The notes beneath the pieces are model-generated. The model searched no databases and was not told the origin of the DNA. It saw only the letters and a list, made by a program, of their open reading frames with translations. 64,000 bases of DNA from Rhodococcus pseudokoreensis (lineage in GTDB: Bacteria > Actinomycetota > Actinomycetes > Mycobacteriales > Mycobacteriaceae), in contig NZ_CP070619.1 of assembly GCF_017068395.1 (NCBI RefSeq), forward strand, positions 4,898,001 to 4,962,000. The letters are read 5' to 3'. This document shows positions 49,782 to 59,310 of the stretch, in pieces (positions within the stretch are counted from its first letter, which is position 1; each line of letters opens with the position of its first letter). A program made the translations under genes and the position numbers.

Positions 49782-50834
49782 CTATCGTTGCTGGTGGCCC
49801 GCTGTTTGATCGCGCGCTATCCTCTCCGGATCCAGCTCACGGTCCTGCGCGCTGATGATCGCTGCCGCGGTGGAGGCGATCGTCCGGTCGCCGTCGTGGG
49901 TCAGAAGGGTGAGTGCCCTCCGTGCCGCGGTGCCGGGAATCTCGGCGAGGGCCTGCGTGATTCGCAACCGTGTGGGCGCGTCGTCGACGGTGTCGAGTGT
50001 GTCCTGCATGGCCCCGACGATGTCGTCGGCAGACGGAGAGAGCGTCGTCAGCAGACCCAGCACCTCGGCGGCCTCGACGTCGAGCCGGCCCGTGACGACC
50101 ATCTGGAGGAGGACGGGTATCGCCTCGCTGTTCCCGCGGGAGCCGAGCGCGAGGGCCGCGTATCCGCGGACCGTGGCGTCCGAGTCGTCGAGGGCCCGTC
50201 TCAGATGTGCGACGGCCTCGTCGGTGTGGATTGCCGCTATCGCGGTCGTGGCCCGACGCCGGACGTCGACCTCCTCCGCGTCGAGTCCGTTGGCGAGATC
50301 CGCGAGTCCCCGACCGGCGATCCTCGCCAACGACCATTGCAGCGCGCCGGCCACATTGAGGTCGTCCTCCGACAGGGCGGCCTCGACCAACGCCTCGACC
50401 GGCAGCGACGCCTTGCCGTTCGCGGACAGGATCGCCTGCTGACGACGGGCGGCGGACTCCGATTCGAGCGCCCGCAACAGGGTGACGAGGTTCAGGACAT
50501 CGTCCCACTCCGCGGGGGAGGCAGCGTCGACGCTTTCGAGCCTGCCGAGCAGTTCCTCCTCGGCCGCGATCCGCTGGCGGGTGTGCCGAATGAGGTCTCC
50601 CACCAGATCGGCCGGTGCGAAATCGGGCTCGTCCAGTGCGCGTTTGGCCTCGTTCAGCGACAGCCCCAGCGTCCTCAGGCTCTCGACGTGGAAGAGCCGT
50701 CGGATGTCGTCGGCGGAGTACTCGCGGTAGCCACCCGACGTGCGGCCGGTGGGCTCGACCAGTCCCAGCCTGTCGTAGTGGCGCAACATCCGGGTGCTGA
50801 CACCGCACCGCCGCGAGACCTCGCCGATCAACAT
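49782..50834 (-). CDS. MerR-family regulator with HEAT-repeat C-terminal domain
   Basis: The 350-residue protein has a MerR HTH at residues 1-70 (MLIGEVSRRCGVSTRMLRHY; GGYREYSADDIRRLFHVESL), then a helical linker. About 200 residues of HEAT-like repeats follow (VDVRRRATTAIAAIHTDEAV; ATVRGYAALALGSRGNSEAI; ALAEIPGTAARRALTLLTHD). AGGAGG 7 nt upstream fixes the ATG at 50834; the frame open to 51656 is spurious. It is co-directional with the HEAT protein at 50846, 11 bp apart, so the two probably interact. Confidence 0.83.
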   Translation of the reverse strand: MLIGEVSRRCGVSTRMLRHYDRLGLVEPTGRTSGGYREYSADDIRRLFHVESLRTLGLSLNEAKRALDEPDFAPADLVGDLIRHTRQRIAAEEELLGRLESVDAASPAEWDDVLNLVTLLRALESESAARRQQAILSANGKASLPVEALVEAALSEDDLNVAGALQWSLARIAGRGLADLANGLDAEEVDVRRRATTAIAAIHTDEAVAHLRRALDDSDATVRGYAALALGSRGNSEAIPVLLQMVVTGRLDVEAAEVLGLLTTLSPSADDIVGAMQDTLDTVDDAPTRLRITQALAEIPGTAARRALTLLTHDGDRTIASTAAAIISAQDRELDPERIARDQTAGHQQR

Positions 50835-50845
50835 CCCATCTCCTC

Positions 50846-51505
50846 CTACTGCGTGTCGGGTCCGGCGACCGCGACGCGCTTCGCCATCTCGAGTGAGAGG
50901 GCGAATCCGCTGTCGGGGTCGTGGCAGAGCTGCCTCGTTGCATCGGCATGCGCGCGAAGGTGCGGATCGGGACTCGTCCCGGCTGCGTCGAGGACCGGTA
51001 GGGCGGCGTCCCCGAGTCCGACGAAGGCACGGCTCAGACTGAGGTGCATCTGATGGTCGCCGCGTCCGAGTTCGGTCACCAGTTCGGCCGCGAGCGCAGC
51101 CTCGTCGCCGGGCGGCACGAGGACCACGGCCGCCCGCCACGCGCTGCGCGCGACCTCGTCGTGCCCGTCGTGCAACAGTGCCGACACCGCGGGCCACGCG
51201 AGCCGATCCCCGATCTTGGACAGGGTGTGCAGCGACTGGCTGCGGGCCTGCGCGGAGCCGGATCGGAGTTCGTGGACCAGTCTCGGCACCGTGACCTCGG
51301 CCGGCAGTCGGCACAGTGCCCAGGTCAGCATGTCGCGGACGTAGAAGTCCGGTTCGACGGCACACCGATCGACGAGAGCGTCCGCGAATCGGGGATCGGG
51401 GTGCGTGCCCGCAGCGAGCGCCGCCCGCAGCCGAGCGGACGGATCGGCCGCGGCCAGAGCGTCGACGAGGTGAGCATTCGGCCCACCGTGGTTGGTTGTA
51501 TTCAC
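50846..51505 (-). CDS. HEAT-repeat protein upstream of the MerR-HEAT regulator
   Basis: A 219-residue protein of HEAT/PBS-lyase-type helical repeats (DPRFADALVDRCAVEPDFYV; RDMLTWALCRLPAEVTVPRL; SLHTLSKIGDRLAWPAVSAL). It has no signal peptide. The GTG at 51505 has AGGAGG about 9 nt upstream, better spaced than the GTG at 51514. It is similar in type to the C-terminal domain of the following regulator, which suggests they arose by duplication or bind the same partner. Function unknown. Confidence 0.78.
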   Translation of the reverse strand: MNTTNHGGPNAHLVDALAAADPSARLRAALAAGTHPDPRFADALVDRCAVEPDFYVRDMLTWALCRLPAEVTVPRLVHELRSGSAQARSQSLHTLSKIGDRLAWPAVSALLHDGHDEVARSAWRAAVVLVPPGDEAALAAELVTELGRGDHQMHLSLSRAFVGLGDAALPVLDAAGTSPDPHLRAHADATRQLCHDPDSGFALSLEMAKRVAVAGPDTQ

Positions 51506-51537
51506 GACAACCACCTCCTTCGCCGACCATTCGAGTC

Positions 51538-51560
51538 CTTGTCACTGTGTCAGGGTCAAG
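51538..51560. promoter_or_regulatory. MerR-type operator candidate
   Basis: CTTG-x-C-x-CTG ... CAG-x-G-x-CAAG is an interrupted palindrome of 23 bp between the divergent HEAT operon and the immunity-like gene, with a TTGACC -35-like hexamer on the minus strand. The long dyad fits autoregulation by the MerR-HEAT protein. Confidence 0.45.
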
Positions 51561-51579
51561 CGCCGGGTGGATGCGCGTG

Positions 51580-52110
51580 ATGGAAAATCTGTCCATGATC
51601 CTCCCGAAGGTCCGAGACCCGCGCTTCGTGACGATCCGCCGCGGTGGCACCCTCACCGACGCGGATCACCAGCTCCTGGCGCTGTGGGCGGCAACGTGCG
51701 CGGAGCACGTCCTGAACCTGTTCGAGTCGGTTCGGCCCGACGACCCACGGCCGCGTGACGCGATCGAGAACGCCCGCGCGTGGGTGCGCGGGGAGGTCAA
51801 GATGATGGAGGCGCGCGCCGCCGGCGGCCATGCCATGGGCGCGGCCAGGGACCTGCGCGGAGCCGCCCGGCACGCCGCCTACGCTGCGGGGCAGGCCGGG
51901 GCGGTCGCGCACGTCGCGGCGCACGAACTCGGTGCCGCCGCCTATGCGATCAAAGCTGTCCGTGCTGCCGCGCCCGCGGGTGAGGCAGAGGCAGCCGGAC
52001 GACGCGAGTGCCGGTGGCAGCGCGACCAACTCCCCGAGGCGATTCGCGAACTCGTACTCGACGACCAGCGGCTGCGGAACGACATCTGCTGGTCGGTGTT
52101 CGACTGCTGA
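51580..52110 (+). CDS. Immunity-like helical protein (paralogue of 11146-11679)
   Basis: A 176-residue alanine-rich helical protein (MENLSMILPKVRDPRFVTIR; LLALWAATCAEHVLNLFESV; RPDDPRPRDAIENARAWVRG). The motif RPDDPRPR is shared with the gene at 11146. Its family is usually labelled putative immunity protein (Imm5-like). Starts at 51571, 51580 and 51595 are all in frame; 51580 has GGGTGG at a good distance. No polymorphic toxin is adjacent. It shares its upstream region with the MerR-HEAT operon. Confidence 0.72.
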   Translation: MENLSMILPKVRDPRFVTIRRGGTLTDADHQLLALWAATCAEHVLNLFESVRPDDPRPRDAIENARAWVRGEVKMMEARAAGGHAMGAARDLRGAARHAAYAAGQAGAVAHVAAHELGAAAYAIKAVRAAAPAGEAEAAGRRECRWQRDQLPEAIRELVLDDQRLRNDICWSVFDC

Positions 52111-52117
52111 GCGCCCC

Positions 52118-52723
52118 CTACCGAGCTTCACCTGTTCGGACGGGTCGGCGTCCCCGTCCGAGCACCCAGCCGGCGTAACCGATGAACACGACCCCGGCTC
52201 CGGCACCGGCCGCCGCGCTCGGCGCCACGGCGCCGGCAAGCCCGAGACCCGCAGCGGCCACCGCGCCGACCGCCGCGACGACACCGGTCAGCGCAAGGCC
52301 CCGGGCATGAAAGACCCTGCCCAGCGGAATGAAGTGGACACCGACGACGAACAGCGTCCATGCCGCGTCGTAGGCCTGATGCCCGACCGCGGCAAGGAGG
52401 AGGTTTCCGCCGACGATCAAAACCACTTCCACCGCCACCGTGAGCCAGTAGCGGCGGCGGACCCGCGGATCTGCCATCGGAGAGCCGGTCGTCGTCAGTC
52501 GTCGTACCAGCAGCACCACCAGCGCGACCAGGAGTAGCGCCGAGATCACCGACCCGGCGACAAGGTAGGGGACCCACGGTGCCGGCGGATCCTCCTGTGC
52601 CCAGCCGAACCAGGCGATCCCCGCGACCGCCAGCACCGCTGCACCGATCACCTCGCCGCGATCCCACAACGGCCTCATCGGCACCACCGGGACGGCAGTT
52701 TCGGACAACTGATGTTCACTCAT
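52118..52723 (-). CDS. Multi-pass membrane protein
   Basis: A 201-residue protein with about five or six TM segments: VIGAAVLAVAGIAWFGWA, YLVAGSVISALLLVALVVLL, WLTVAVEVVLIVGGNLLLAA, YDAAWTLFVVGVHFIPLGRV, and two Ala/Gly-rich C-terminal helices. The ATG at 52723 with AGGAGG upstream is the start, and the gene overlaps the esterase end by a few bases, so the two form an operon. The family resembles small actinobacterial integral membrane proteins of unknown function. Confidence 0.75.
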   Translation of the reverse strand: MSEHQLSETAVPVVPMRPLWDRGEVIGAAVLAVAGIAWFGWAQEDPPAPWVPYLVAGSVISALLLVALVVLLVRRLTTTGSPMADPRVRRRYWLTVAVEVVLIVGGNLLLAAVGHQAYDAAWTLFVVGVHFIPLGRVFHARGLALTGVVAAVGAVAAAGLGLAGAVAPSAAAGAGAGVVFIGYAGWVLGRGRRPVRTGEAR

Positions 52724-53651
52724 GCCGACTACCTCCTGCACTCGGGCGTGGGTGGCCGTTCAGCCACCTCTGCATGTCGTCGTGCGCCGCCCTGGCCATC
52801 GGTGTCGGGTGGCCGGTGAATCCGTGGGGCGAGTTCGGGTAGATGCGGAGATCGACGTCGACGCCCGAAGCGGACAGTCGCGCGGCCATGGCCAGGTTGT
52901 CCTGGAGCAGGATGTCGGCGTCCCCGACGACTATCAGGACCGGAGGCAGGCCGGTGAGGTCGGCATAGATCGGGGAGAGGTCGGGGTGAGTGCGGTCCGA
53001 CGCCGCGCCCGCGTAGGCGTCGAGGAAGTACTCGTCGGCGATCAGGCGTCCGGCGGGTGTCTGTGCACTGAGGTCGTACGTTCCGAACTGCAGGACGGCG
53101 GAATCAAGGGCGGATATCCCCTGATCGCGCAGCCGTAGCAGCGTGGTCGTCGCGAGCGTTGCGCCCGCCGAGAAGCCGCCGATGGAGAACCTCGCTGTTC
53201 CGAAGCGGTCCTCGGCGTGCTCGACGAGCCACAGCGCCGCGGTTTCGCAGTCGTCGGGTGCGGCCGGCCACGGGTGTTCGGGAGCGAGCCGGTAGTCGAC
53301 GCTGACGACCGCGACGCCGAGCGCGTCCGCGAGCCGGCGGTTGCGGACGTCGCTGCCGGCGGCCGACCCCATGTAGAAGCCGCCGCCGTGAATCTCCAGG
53401 TAGACACCTGTTGCTGCCCGCCCGACAGGGGCGTGAATCCGCAGCGGGACTCGACGGCCATCGCTGACGACGACCTCCTCGACAGCCGGCGGTTGCGACG
53501 GGGCGGGGGCGGGGGCATCGGCGCGGACAGCGCGAAGTTCCTCCCAGCCACTCGGACCCCGACCGGCGACGCGCTTCGCGTAGAACGCACGCGATGCGTC
53601 GACGAGAGGCAGCAGGCGCGGGTCGATCAGGTCCGTCAGTCCGAGTTCCAT
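52716..53651 (-). CDS. Alpha/beta hydrolase, HSL/lipase (fold-3) family
   Basis: The 311-residue esterase has the oxyanion motif EIHGGGFYMGSA, the nucleophile elbow IGGFSAGATLA (G-x-S-x-G), the acid in VVGDADILLQDN and the His in SPHGFTGHP. The linking DYRLAPEHPWPAAPDD is typical of the hormone-sensitive-lipase family. It hydrolyses short- to medium-chain esters. It precedes the membrane protein gene in a two-gene operon. Confidence 0.9.
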   Translation of the reverse strand: MELGLTDLIDPRLLPLVDASRAFYAKRVAGRGPSGWEELRAVRADAPAPAPSQPPAVEEVVVSDGRRVPLRIHAPVGRAATGVYLEIHGGGFYMGSAAGSDVRNRRLADALGVAVVSVDYRLAPEHPWPAAPDDCETAALWLVEHAEDRFGTARFSIGGFSAGATLATTTLLRLRDQGISALDSAVLQFGTYDLSAQTPAGRLIADEYFLDAYAGAASDRTHPDLSPIYADLTGLPPVLIVVGDADILLQDNLAMAARLSASGVDVDLRIYPNSPHGFTGHPTPMARAAHDDMQRWLNGHPRPSAGGSRHE

Positions 53652-53700
53652 CGAGACTCACAGTACGGACAGTAGGCCGGCGCCGTGGCAGGGTGAGTCG

Positions 53701-54657
53701 GTGGGCGACGCACTGTATCCGGCGGTAGAGCCGTACGAGTCCGGACTCCTCGACGTCACCGATGGTCACCGCCTGTATTGGGAGACCGTCGGGTCCCCGA
53801 CCGGGGTTCCCGTGGTGTACCTGCACGGCGGACCGGGTTCGGGAAGTACGGCGGGAGTGCGACGTTATTTCGACCCGACCGCCTTCCGGGCGGTGCTGTT
53901 CGACCAGCGCGGGTGTGGTCGCAGCACGCCGTTGGCAGACGGCCCCGATTACGACCTGGGGTCGAACACGACCGGGCACCTGGTCGACGACATCGAGCGT
54001 CTACGTGAACATCTCGGGATCGACCGGTGGATCGTCACCGGTGTCTCGTGGGGCGTCAACCTGGGGTTGGTGTACGCGCAGAAGTATCCGGAGCGGGTGG
54101 TCGCGGCGGTGTTCGGTGCGATCACCACGGGTTCCCGCAGGGAGATCGAGTGGATCACCCGTGCCATGGGGCGAGTGTTCCCTCAGCAGTGGGAACAGTT
54201 CGCCGCGGGTGTGCCGCAAGGCGAGAGGGCGGGGAATCTCGCGGCCGCCTACGCACGCCTGCTGGCCGACCCGGACCCGGATGTGCGCCGGAGAGCGGCG
54301 GTGAGGTGGTGTGCGTGGGAGGACACGCACATCTCACTGATGCCGGGGTGGCAGCCGAACCCGCGCTACGACGATCCCGCATTCCGGAGTGTGTTCGCGC
54401 GGTTGGTGACGCACTACTGGTCGCATGACTGCTTCCTCGCCCCCAACGAGATCCTCGACGGGATGGGCGCACTCGCCGGCATCCCGGCGATCCTGGTGCA
54501 CGGACGTTACGACGTGTCCGGGCCGTTGGACACCGCGTGGGAGATCGCGCAGGCCTGGCCGGGCAGCCGGTTGGTCGTGCTCGACGACGCCGGGCACGGG
54601 GGAGAAGGATTCGCCGCCGCAGTCACTGCCGCGGTGGACAGTTTCAACGTGAGTTGA
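53701..54657 (+). CDS. pip: Proline iminopeptidase-like alpha/beta hydrolase
   Basis: A 318-residue S33-family hydrolase with VYLHGGPGSGSTAGVRRYFD, FDQRGCGRSTP, the nucleophile elbow VTGVSWGVNLGLVYAQKYPE and the His in DDAGHGGEG. These are the proline iminopeptidase hallmarks, removing N-terminal proline from peptides. The GTG start follows a GGCAGGGTGAG stretch. The gene stands alone. Confidence 0.87.
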   Translation: MGDALYPAVEPYESGLLDVTDGHRLYWETVGSPTGVPVVYLHGGPGSGSTAGVRRYFDPTAFRAVLFDQRGCGRSTPLADGPDYDLGSNTTGHLVDDIERLREHLGIDRWIVTGVSWGVNLGLVYAQKYPERVVAAVFGAITTGSRREIEWITRAMGRVFPQQWEQFAAGVPQGERAGNLAAAYARLLADPDPDVRRRAAVRWCAWEDTHISLMPGWQPNPRYDDPAFRSVFARLVTHYWSHDCFLAPNEILDGMGALAGIPAILVHGRYDVSGPLDTAWEIAQAWPGSRLVVLDDAGHGGEGFAAAVTAAVDSFNVS

Positions 54658-54695
54658 GCTCGACCAAGTCTCGGCCGCTCGTGGAGAAGTGAAAT

Positions 54696-55613
54696 ATGCT
54701 GTGTGAGGTGGACATTGTCGATGCGCATCAGCATTTCATCAATCTGCCCGACCTCGCGTACCCGTGGATCGACAATCGCCCAACCGCGCTGACTGCATTG
54801 CTGCCGAATTACTATGACGCGGCGCGCCGATATGTGCCGCAAGACTATCGGGCACAGGTCGACGGGATACCTGTCACGGCTTCGGTCGCGTGTGAGTTCG
54901 GCGCAGCGGACGGTGTCGCGGAGGCAATCTGGGTTCAGGAGTGCGCCGATCGTGTCGGTGGTCCGGACGCCTTCATCGCGGCTGTGCAGCTCGAATCAGC
55001 TGATTTGGCAGGTGTTCTCGCGCGGTACCGGGATCTGCCGGTGGTCCAGGCGGTGCGTCAGCCGCTGTACTGGGCGGACGACCCCGCCAAGCGTCTGGGT
55101 GCGCGTGGCGACTACCTGTCGGACCCGGACTGGCTGTGCGGGTTCGAGAAGGTCGCCGAGGCAGGGCTCGTGTGGGATCTACTCGTGTACGACGAGCAGC
55201 TACCCGACGCGCACGAACTCATTGCGGCGTTTCCCGACACGACCTTCGTGTTGGAGGCGGTCGGCTGGCCCGTCGACCTCACTGCCGAGGGCTTCTCCCG
55301 TTGGGAAGAACGCCTCGGCGCGGTGAGTCGGTTTCCGAACGTCGTCCTCAAGTTTCAGGGAATCGCCCTCATCTTCGGAACCTCCCTGGACGCAATCGGT
55401 CGCTGGGTGCGGGCGGCAGTCGGGATCTTCGGTGCCGGGCGATGCATGTTCGCCTCGCACTACCCGATCGACCATCTGCTGTGGGACGGCGAAACCATGG
55501 TGTCCACGGTGGAGGCAGCGCTCGCCGACCTGCCGTCGGACGAACAGGCTCTCTTCTTCGGCGAAACCGCGCGGCGGGTGTATCGCCTGCCGGCGGCCGG
55601 TGATCCGGGTTGA
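54696..55613 (+). CDS. Amidohydrolase-2-family metal-dependent hydrolase
   Basis: The 305-residue TIM-barrel protein starts [20 protein letters not shown], the metal-binding HxH of the amidohydrolase_2 / lactonase (YitF/LigI-like) group. It continues with [37 protein letters not shown], and the acid-containing [17 protein letters not shown] near the C-terminus. Substrates in this family are lactones of sugar acids or dicarboxylic acids. A GGAGA sequence precedes the ATG. Confidence 0.85.
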   Translation: MLCEVDIVDAHQHFINLPDLAYPWIDNRPTALTALLPNYYDAARRYVPQDYRAQVDGIPVTASVACEFGAADGVAEAIWVQECADRVGGPDAFIAAVQLESADLAGVLARYRDLPVVQAVRQPLYWADDPAKRLGARGDYLSDPDWLCGFEKVAEAGLVWDLLVYDEQLPDAHELIAAFPDTTFVLEAVGWPVDLTAEGFSRWEERLGAVSRFPNVVLKFQGIALIFGTSLDAIGRWVRAAVGIFGAGRCMFASHYPIDHLLWDGETMVSTVEAALADLPSDEQALFFGETARRVYRLPAAGDPG

Positions 55614-55629
55614 GCGCGCCCCGCGGACT

Positions 55630-56799
55630 TCAGACGTTCGGGGGCCGGTCGGGGACGAGGAGAGCGCCGATGTCTTTGCCGATGGGGACGGCGTTGTTGG
55701 TGTCGGAGTTGGCTTTCGGTCCGAGGGTGCAGTAGACGACGATCGTCGTGTCGGTTTTCGTGTCGTAGAAGGCGACGCCGTTGTAACCGCCGAAGGCCGG
55801 GTTCATGTAGAGCCAGTCGTCGATGTGGACGACCCCGAACGCGAAGTACTTCTGCGCCGTCATGGGGCCGAGGCCTGCGGTGCTGGGGGCCATCATCTCC
55901 TTGAACTGCTCCTCGGACAGGACCTTGCCTGCGGCGAGCGCGCGCACCCACACGGAGACGTCGGCGAGGGTGGAGTTCATGTTGCCGCTGTTGAGGAAGG
56001 CGGTGGGGTTCCAGAACGTGGAGTCCTCGAAGACGCCGCGTTCATTCGTGTAGCCGTGCAGCGTCGGCTCCGTCATCTGGGGTGTGAGCACGACGTCGCT
56101 GGCGTTCATGCCGAGCGGGTCCAGGATGCGCTGCTGGATGAGGTTGTGGAGCGTCGTGCCGGTGGCCTTCTCGAGGACCACGCCGAGCAGGCACAGGTCG
56201 CTGTGGGCATATGCCCAGTTGGTGCCGGGCTCGAACAGCGGCGGCCGCGAGTTTGCGAGGTCGAAGATCTGCTGCGCGGTGAATCCCGCCATCGGGTTGG
56301 CGTAGAACTGCTTCAGGAATTCGGGGTCGGTGACGTAGTCCGCGATGCCCGTGGTGCTGTTGGCGAGCATCCGCGGGGTGATCTTGTCTGCGCGCGGGAA
56401 GTCGGGGACCCATTCGGCGATCGGCTTGTCGAGGGGGACGACGCCGTCCTTGTCGAGTTGCAGCAGCACCGTCGACAGCATCGGTTCCATCGGCTGGCCC
56501 ACCCGCAGCTGCATGTCGGGCGTCGCGGGAACGCCGATCGGGGATCCGCCCAGCGCACCCACGGTGATCTGCTCGTCGCCCCGCCACACCCCGAACACGG
56601 CGGACGAGAGGTCGAGTTCGGTCATCTTGCCTTGGACGATCTGTTCGATCTTCGCGACGTCGGCGGATTCCGGGGCTGTCGACTCCGTCCCACCGCCGCT
56701 GGTGTCATCCGATCCGCAGGAGAGCGTGGCGAACCCGATGGCGACGGCGAGGGCGGCGGATGCACCGCGGCGCATCCACCGGTGAGTCGGCTTACTCAT
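55630..56799 (-). CDS. Beta-lactamase-fold lipoprotein with missing catalytic residues
   Basis: A 389-residue protein with a lipoprotein signal ([20 protein letters not shown] ... lipobox LSCG, Cys28) and a class C beta-lactamase/DD-peptidase fold. The position of the active SxxK (family RIGSITKxxTATL) reads [14 protein letters not shown], so both Ser and Lys are absent. The Y-x-N motif is YAH ([13 protein letters not shown]). The remaining fold markers ([26 protein letters not shown]) are intact. It is probably an anchored, non-enzymatic binding protein. It is convergent with the amidohydrolase. Confidence 0.83.
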   Translation of the reverse strand: MSKPTHRWMRRGASAALAVAIGFATLSCGSDDTSGGGTESTAPESADVAKIEQIVQGKMTELDLSSAVFGVWRGDEQITVGALGGSPIGVPATPDMQLRVGQPMEPMLSTVLLQLDKDGVVPLDKPIAEWVPDFPRADKITPRMLANSTTGIADYVTDPEFLKQFYANPMAGFTAQQIFDLANSRPPLFEPGTNWAYAHSDLCLLGVVLEKATGTTLHNLIQQRILDPLGMNASDVVLTPQMTEPTLHGYTNERGVFEDSTFWNPTAFLNSGNMNSTLADVSVWVRALAAGKVLSEEQFKEMMAPSTAGLGPMTAQKYFAFGVVHIDDWLYMNPAFGGYNGVAFYDTKTDTTIVVYCTLGPKANSDTNNAVPIGKDIGALLVPDRPPNV

Positions 56800-56944
56800 A
56801 ACGGACGATCCCTTCGACGAGCGGGAATCTTGCGGGAGCAGCGATACGTGAATCTACCGTCGCCGACGCCGCGCGGGGAGCAAACGGCGGGTGCGCCCGT
56901 CCGATCCGGTGCCTGTACGGCCACCGCTCGGGCAAGATCGGAGT

Positions 56945-57280
56945 ATGAAGTACGTCCTGCTGATCTGCGACGACGAGTCGGTATCGCCGACGAACGAGGA
57001 ACTCGAGGCAGACCCCGTGCATCAGGCGTGGTGGGCCGACGTGCAGCGGCGCGGCGGGTTCCTCGTCGGCCAGCGGTTGCGGCCGGTGGTGGACGCCACG
57101 ACGGTCCGGGTCCGCGACGGCGAGACTCTGGTGTCGGATGGGCCGTTCGCCGAGACCAAGGACTTCGTCGGCGGATTCGTGATCGTCGACTGCGAGAACC
57201 TGGACGAGGCGATCGAGATCGCGGCCGGCCATCCCTACGCGCGGTGGGGCGGCGTCGAGATCCGCCCAGTGTGGGAATGA
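56945..57280 (+). CDS. YCII-domain (DGPF) protein
   Basis: A 111-residue YCII-like protein with the [19 protein letters not shown] motif and an N-terminal [15 protein letters not shown]. Such proteins are co-encoded with ECF42 sigma factors, as here, where the sigma gene overlaps by 4 bp (ATGA). They are thought to modulate the sigma factor or to act on a small molecule under its control. The role is not firmly known. Confidence 0.87.
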   Translation: MKYVLLICDDESVSPTNEELEADPVHQAWWADVQRRGGFLVGQRLRPVVDATTVRVRDGETLVSDGPFAETKDFVGGFVIVDCENLDEAIEIAAGHPYARWGGVEIRPVWE

Positions 57281-58497
57281 CGGAGTCCGAGAACCGAGTC
57301 CGTGCGGCCGTCGCTGCGGCGTTCCGGGACGAGTGGGGTCAGGTGGTTGCGACCCTGATCGGGATGACGGGGGACTGGGATCTGGCCGAGGACTGCGCGC
57401 AGGACGCGTTCGCCTACGCGTTGACGAGCTGGGAACGCGACGGCGTACCGCGGCGCCCCGGTGCCTGGCTCACCACGACGGCCCGCAACCGTGCGATCGA
57501 TCGGCTGCGCCGCGACGCCGCAGGTGCGGGCAAGGTGCGCCAGCTCGCCGTCTTGGCACCCGACCCGGACGAGCTGCCACACGACGAGATCCCCGACGAG
57601 CGGCTGCGGCTGATCTTCACCTGCTGCCATCCGGCGCTGCCGTTCCCGGCCCGGGTCGCGCTCACCCTGCGGACGTTGGCCGGTTTGAGCACCGCCGAGA
57701 TCGCCCGGGCCTTCCTGACCGCGGAGACCACGATGGCGCAGCGTCTCGTCCGTGCGAAGCGGAAGATCCGGGAGGCCGGGATCCCGTACCGGGTGCCGCC
57801 CGTCGAACTGCTCCCGCAGCGACTGACCTCCGTCCTGGCGGTGCTCTACCTGATCTTCAACCAGGGCTACGACGAGGAGAACGGAGAACGGGCCCTGACC
57901 GCCGAGGCGATCCGCCTGGCCCGGTTGCTGGTGCGGCTGATGCCCCAGGAACCCGAGCCGCGCGGTCTGCTCGCGCTGATGCTGCTGCACGAGTCACGGC
58001 GCGCGACGCGCACCGACGCCGGTGTGCTGGTCACCCTGGAGAACCAGGACCGGTCTCGGTGGGACCGGACGCTGATCGCCGAAGGAGTGGCAACACTCGA
58101 CCAGGCGCTGGCGACGGGACGAACCGGTGCCTACCAGGTGCAGGCCGCCATCGCCGCCTGCCACGTCACCGCGCCCGACGCGGCGAGCACGGACTGGCCG
58201 CAGATCGCGGCCCTGTACACGGAGTTGGCGCGGCTGGCGCCGTCCCCGGTCGTGGATCTCAACCACGCCGTGGCGGTCGCGATGGCCGACGGCATCCCGG
58301 CCGGCCTGGCCCTCGTCGACCAGATCGCCGCCTCCGGCCGGCTCGACCACTACCACCTGCTGCCCGCGACCCGCGCCGACCTGCTCCGCCGGGACGGCCG
58401 CGCCGCCGAGGCCAGGGCGGCGTACGAGCAGGCCCTGCAGCTGGCACCGACCGACGCCGAGCGTCGCTACCTGACCGGCCGGCTGCGCGAGCTCTGA
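57277..58497 (+). CDS. ECF42-type RNA polymerase sigma factor with C-terminal TPR-like extension
   Basis: The 406-residue sigma factor has region 2 ([40 protein letters not shown]) and region 4 ([40 protein letters not shown]). A 220-residue extension follows with the [13 protein letters not shown] motif and TPR-like helices ([20 protein letters not shown]), typical of ECF42. There is no anti-sigma gene; regulation is thought to be through the extension. The frame is open far upstream, but the ATG at 57277 overlapping the YCII stop is the start. Confidence 0.92.
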   Translation: MTESENRVRAAVAAAFRDEWGQVVATLIGMTGDWDLAEDCAQDAFAYALTSWERDGVPRRPGAWLTTTARNRAIDRLRRDAAGAGKVRQLAVLAPDPDELPHDEIPDERLRLIFTCCHPALPFPARVALTLRTLAGLSTAEIARAFLTAETTMAQRLVRAKRKIREAGIPYRVPPVELLPQRLTSVLAVLYLIFNQGYDEENGERALTAEAIRLARLLVRLMPQEPEPRGLLALMLLHESRRATRTDAGVLVTLENQDRSRWDRTLIAEGVATLDQALATGRTGAYQVQAAIAACHVTAPDAASTDWPQIAALYTELARLAPSPVVDLNHAVAVAMADGIPAGLALVDQIAASGRLDHYHLLPATRADLLRRDGRAAEARAAYEQALQLAPTDAERRYLTGRLREL

Positions 58498-58590
58498 GAA
58501 ATCTCGAGATTTTCTCGCGATTGTTGTCGATCCCGGGCGGCATCCTTCGTCGGTTGGTTGAAAGCCCACCTGGATGAAAAGGAGACTGTT

Positions 58591-59310
58591 GTGAACACCG
58601 AAACGACCCCACCGGCACCGTCCGTCGTCGACCACGAGACCTATCTGGCCGAACTGGACGCGTTGCGGGTCCGGGAGAAGGCGCACACCCATGAAGGCGA
58701 CGCGATCGCCGCGGCCCGCCGGCGGCTGCCGATGGTCGAGGTAGACCCCACCATCACCCTGGTCGGCGCGGACGGCCCGGTGCCGCTGCTGGACGTGTTC
58801 GAGGGCCGCAGCCAGTTGATCGCGTACTTCCACATGTGGCACACCGACGAGCCCGTGGCCGAACAATGCGAGGGGTGCACGTTCTTCAACGGCCAGGTCC
58901 GGGAGCTGTCGTACCTGCACTCCCGCGACGTCACGTACGCCACGCTGTGCCAAGGTCCGTACGACGTGAGCGTCGACTATCGCGACTTCATGGGCTGGGA
59001 CGTGCCGTGGTACTCGGCACAGGATTCGGCGGATGCTCTGCTCGGCGACCGCCAACGGTCGCCGGCGCCGCTGGTCTGCTATCTGAGACAGGGCGGCCGA
59101 GTGTTCGAGACGTTCTGGACCAGTGGCCGTGGCCTGGAACCGATGGCTCCGACGTACGGGCTCCTCGACATGACCACGTACGGGCGGCAGGAATCGTGGG
59201 AGAACTCGCCCGCCGGTTGGCCGCAGCGGTGGCAGCGCCGCACGCGGGACATCATGCGCACCGACGGACGGCCCACCGCGCAGTGGTCCCGGTTGCGTAG
59301 CCGCCCGTGA
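58591..59310 (+). CDS. DUF899-family thioredoxin-like protein
   Basis: A 239-residue DUF899 protein (LRVREKAHTHEGDAIAAARR; RLPMVEVDPTITLVGADGPV; LIAYFHMWHTDEP; CEGCTFFNGQVRELSYLHSR; YGLLDMTTYGRQESWENSPA). The CEGC pair is at the usual redox-like position of the family. The GTG at 58591 has AAGGAG 6 nt upstream. It lies 93 nt after the ECF42 gene and is a common companion of such sigma factors. Its stop codon is inside the left arm of the shared terminator. Confidence 0.85.
   Translation: MNTETTPPAPSVVDHETYLAELDALRVREKAHTHEGDAIAAARRRLPMVEVDPTITLVGADGPVPLLDVFEGRSQLIAYFHMWHTDEPVAEQCEGCTFFNGQVRELSYLHSRDVTYATLCQGPYDVSVDYRDFMGWDVPWYSAQDSADALLGDRQRSPAPLVCYLRQGGRVFETFWTSGRGLEPMAPTYGLLDMTTYGRQESWENSPAGWPQRWQRRTRDIMRTDGRPTAQWSRLRSRP

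Noticed and set aside
49531..49809. Plus-strand 92-codon frame
   Set aside because: It is the antisense of the pntB relic and has no family resemblance.
55432..57276. N-terminal extension of the ECF42 sigma factor frame to 1021 codons
   Set aside because: The extension is antisense to the beta-lactamase-fold gene and runs through the YCII gene; the sigma factor starts at the ATG overlapping the YCII stop.
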